A stretch of DNA of 7,730 nucleotides from CAYJRW01 sp964372865 (GTDB lineage Bacteria > Patescibacteriota > Minisyncoccia > Minisyncoccales > 2-12-FULL-40-12). Below the pieces are notes generated by a model that was not told the origin of the DNA, ran no database searches, and saw only the letters and a program-made list of their open reading frames with translations. Location: positions 1 through 7,730 of the forward strand of contig CAYJRW010000024.1 of the NCBI GenBank assembly GCA_964372865.1, given 5' to 3'. Shown piece by piece: positions 6,250 to 7,730 of the stretch; the first letter of the stretch is position 1; each line of letters begins with the position of its first letter. Made by a program: the position numbers and the translations under genes.

Positions 6250-6918
6250 ATGCCAGAAGCTTCAATTATTATCCGTACAAAAAACGAAGAAAAATGGATA
6301 GGTAAATGTCTGAAAGAGGTATTTAACCAAAACTTCAGTGATTTTGAAATAATTATCGTTGATAATGGAAGTTCTGATAAAACGCTGGATATCGCCAAAA
6401 AATTTCTGGTAAAGGTTGTTGTTTACAAGGAAAAAGTTTGGCGGCCGGGAAAAGCGATTAACGTTGGAATCAGAAATTCGTCCGGAAAATACGCGGCTCT
6501 TCTTTCAGGGCACTGCGCTCCGGTAAATAATAATTGGCTGGGTGATTTAGTCAAAGAAGTGAAAGTTCCAAAAGTGGCTGGCGTTTACGGCAGACAACTG
6601 CCTTTAATTTCAAGCTCGCCGCTGGACAAGCAGGATTTACTGATGTTTTTTGGAAAAGACCGGTTGATTCAGACAAAAGGACATTTCTTTTACTTTGACA
6701 ATGCCAACAGCATTATCAAAAGGTCGGTTTGGCAAAAAATTCCCTTTGACGAAAAAGTAAAGCACAAAGAGAACATAATTTGGGGAAGGGACGTTGTCCA
6801 GAAAGGATACAAGATTATTTACACTCCCAAAGCAAAAGTTTATCACTGGCATGGAATTAATCATTCAGGAAACATTAAAAGGGCGAAAGAAGTAGTTAAA
6901 GTTTTGGAAAAATTATGA
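6250..6918 (+). CDS. Family 2 glycosyltransferase
   Basis: 222 residues, a single GT-A catalytic domain with no membrane segments, expected to act at the inner face of the membrane on a lipid-linked glycan. Seen: SIIIRTKNEEKWIGKCL (5-21), IIIVDNGSSDKT (34-45, nucleotide-binding Asp38), RPGKAINVGI (65-74), LLSGHCAPVNNNWL (84-97) and a C-terminal WGRDVVQKGYKIIYTPKAKVYHWHG (178-202). The usual metal-binding DxD position reads S-G-H-C (86-89). Related GT2 proteins also carry S-x-H-C there, so this looks like a subfamily trait rather than damage. The start at 6250 is the only reasonable one, because a stop codon in the same frame lies at 6226-6228. No Shine-Dalgarno is visible, and the start sits 8 bases past the inverted-repeat element. 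It overlaps the next gene by 4 bases (ATGA). Donor and acceptor are unknown. Confidence 0.85.
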   Translation: MPEASIIIRTKNEEKWIGKCLKEVFNQNFSDFEIIIVDNGSSDKTLDIAKKFLVKVVVYKEKVWRPGKAINVGIRNSSGKYAALLSGHCAPVNNNWLGDLVKEVKVPKVAGVYGRQLPLISSSPLDKQDLLMFFGKDRLIQTKGHFFYFDNANSIIKRSVWQKIPFDEKVKHKENIIWGRDVVQKGYKIIYTPKAKVYHWHGINHSGNIKRAKEVVKVLEKL

Positions 6919-7637
6919 ACATGGAAAGACAAAAGGTAGTAGCGGTAATAATTGCGAGAGGCGGTTCAAAAGGAATTCCAAGAAAGAATGTTCGACTTTT
7001 AGCTGGAAAGCCCTTGATTGCTTACCCCATAACTGCGGCTAAAAACTGCTCTTTGATTGATAGGGTGATTGTTTCAACTGACAATGATGAAATAGCTAAA
7101 GTGTCCAAAGAGTGGGGAGCTGAAGTTCCTTTTAAAAGGCCAGCGGAATTGGCTGAAGATTTAACTCCCACAGAACCGGTTTTACAGCACGCAATTCAGT
7201 GGCTTGATGAGAATGAAGGATATCATACAGACATTATGGTATTTTTGACAGCAACTTTCTTTCCAAGAAAAAAAGGAATTGTAGAGAAGGTTGTGAAACA
7301 TTTAATTGACCATCCTGAATTGGACTCGGTCTTCACAGCCACCCCAACTCATAAAAATTATTGGCGCTTTAAAGACGGGCAATGGCAAAGATTGGCTTCT
7401 GACATTCCGCACTATGGTTCAAGGCAGACAAAGGAGCCATTATGGAGAGAAGATACGCCCCTGGTTTGCGCAACGAGAGCAGATTGGGTAAGAAAAGGAA
7501 AAAGAATGGGTGAAAGGGTGTGGATTTTGCCAAACGACGCCGAATTTTCAGTAGACATTGATTCAGAGTTTGATTTCTTTGTGGCGGAAGAATATATTAA
7601 AAGATTTAAAAATATAAAAGATTATGAAGGATTCTAA
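6915..7637 (+). CDS. Acylneuraminate cytidylyltransferase-family protein (CMP-ulosonate synthetase-like)
   Basis: 240 residues, the usual size of NeuA/PseF-type enzymes, which transfer CMP from CTP to a 3-deoxy-ulosonic acid such as sialic, pseudaminic or legionaminic acid. Seen: IIARGGSKGIPRKN (12-25), the nucleotide-binding signature, VIVSTDNDEIA (51-61), AEDLTPTEPVLQHAI (80-94), MVFLTATFFPR (108-118), DSVFTATPTHKNYW (137-150) and SVDIDSEFDF (212-221) with metal-binding Asp214/Asp216. The substrate loop reads TATFFPR where family members usually have QPTSPLR, hinting at a non-standard sugar. The start is the ATG overlapping the glycosyltransferase stop, with GGA at 6906-6908 as a modest ribosome site; ATG 6921 is an alternative. 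No NeuB-type synthase is in the window. The DAHP-synthase-like gene upstream is the only PEP-condensing enzyme nearby. Confidence 0.85.
   Translation: MNMERQKVVAVIIARGGSKGIPRKNVRLLAGKPLIAYPITAAKNCSLIDRVIVSTDNDEIAKVSKEWGAEVPFKRPAELAEDLTPTEPVLQHAIQWLDENEGYHTDIMVFLTATFFPRKKGIVEKVVKHLIDHPELDSVFTATPTHKNYWRFKDGQWQRLASDIPHYGSRQTKEPLWREDTPLVCATRADWVRKGKRMGERVWILPNDAEFSVDIDSEFDFFVAEEYIKRFKNIKDYEGF
7626..7630 (+). promoter_or_regulatory. Ribosome binding site (GAAGG) for the last, partial gene
   Basis: GAAGG, inside the end of the cytidylyltransferase gene, lies 8 bases before the ATG at 7639. This is good evidence that a real gene begins there even though only its first codons are present. Confidence 0.55.
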
Positions 7638-7638
7638 T

Positions 7639-7730
7639 ATGACAAATATGACAAATCAAAATAATTGCCCTGCCTGCCAGAAGTTTCAGCATCCTGAAAC
7701 CAGTCCGGGTGGAAGGATTAAAGATTATCA
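7639..7730 (+). CDS. 5' end of an unidentified protein with a CxxC motif (partial, runs off the window)
   Basis: Thirty complete codons follow an ATG with a good GAAGG ribosome site, one base after the preceding stop codon. The start carries a direct 9-base repeat (ATGACAAAT twice), so ATG 7648 is a second possible start. The N-terminus contains C-P-A-C (residues 10-13), which could be half of a zinc ribbon such as those at the front of some sugar-modifying methyltransferases, but this is only a guess. The product cannot be named from what is present. Confidence 0.6.
   Translation, partial: MTNMTNQNNCPACQKFQHPETSPGGRIKDY

Noticed and set aside
6123..6398. A 91-codon reverse-strand frame crossing the repeat element and the glycosyltransferase start.
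   Set aside because: It overlaps a well-supported gene on the opposite strand, and its arginine-rich stretch simply reads through the G+C-rich hairpins.
7639..7656. Tandem ATGACAAAT repeat as a regulatory or phase-variable repeat.
   Set aside because: Only two copies of a 9-base in-frame unit; a change in copy number would not shift the frame, so it cannot act as a frameshift switch.

Overview
The window is a tightly packed, single-strand stretch of a surface-polysaccharide (O-antigen or capsule-like) biosynthesis locus from a low-to-moderate G+C bacterium. All supported genes read left to right. Most neighbours overlap by 4 to 11 bases or are separated by fewer than 20, as expected for one operon. 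No promoter, tRNA, rRNA, CRISPR array or transposase gene is visible. The compact genes, short overlaps and small enzyme variants would fit a streamlined genome such as a candidate-phylum (Patescibacteria-like) bacterium. That is an inference from style only; no gene here fixes the taxonomy.

Layout. Bases 1-15 probably hold the last codons of an upstream gene. Next come a Wzx-type flippase (12-1490), a compact UDP-sugar 6-dehydrogenase-like protein (1483-2289) and a UDP-glucuronate 4-epimerase-like SDR enzyme (2279-3265). They are followed by a shikimate dehydrogenase AroE homologue (3258-4151), a Gfo/Idh/MocA sugar dehydrogenase of WlbA/WbpB type (4158-5159) and a DAHP-synthase-family enzyme (5179-6105). 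A 140-bp inverted-repeat element (6102-6241) fills the only sizeable gap. After it lie a family-2 glycosyltransferase (6250-6918), a CMP-sialate-synthetase-like cytidylyltransferase (6915-7637) and the first 30 codons of an unidentified protein with a CxxC motif (from 7639).

How the genes may work together. The dehydrogenase/epimerase pair looks like a UDP-glucuronate to UDP-galacturonate branch. The Gfo/Idh enzyme would oxidise a nucleotide sugar at C3. The flippase and glycosyltransferase would assemble and export the glycan. The odd part is a PEP-aldolase of the DAHP synthase family with an altered acceptor-binding motif, set among an AroE homologue and a CMP-ulosonate-type cytidylyltransferase. 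DAHP is itself a 3-deoxy-ulosonic acid, the same chemical class as Kdo and sialic acids, which are activated as CMP-sugars. A working hypothesis is that this locus makes and CMP-activates a non-standard 3-deoxy-ulosonic acid or a shikimate-like cyclitol for a surface glycan. A plain shikimate-pathway role for the two aro genes is the main alternative.

The most distinct non-coding structure is the 140-bp element. It has near-perfect 28-base terminal inverted repeats and two internal hairpins, and its core is clearly richer in G+C than the neighbours. It begins exactly at the stop codon of the DAHP synthase gene and looks like an inserted MITE-like or structured-RNA element.
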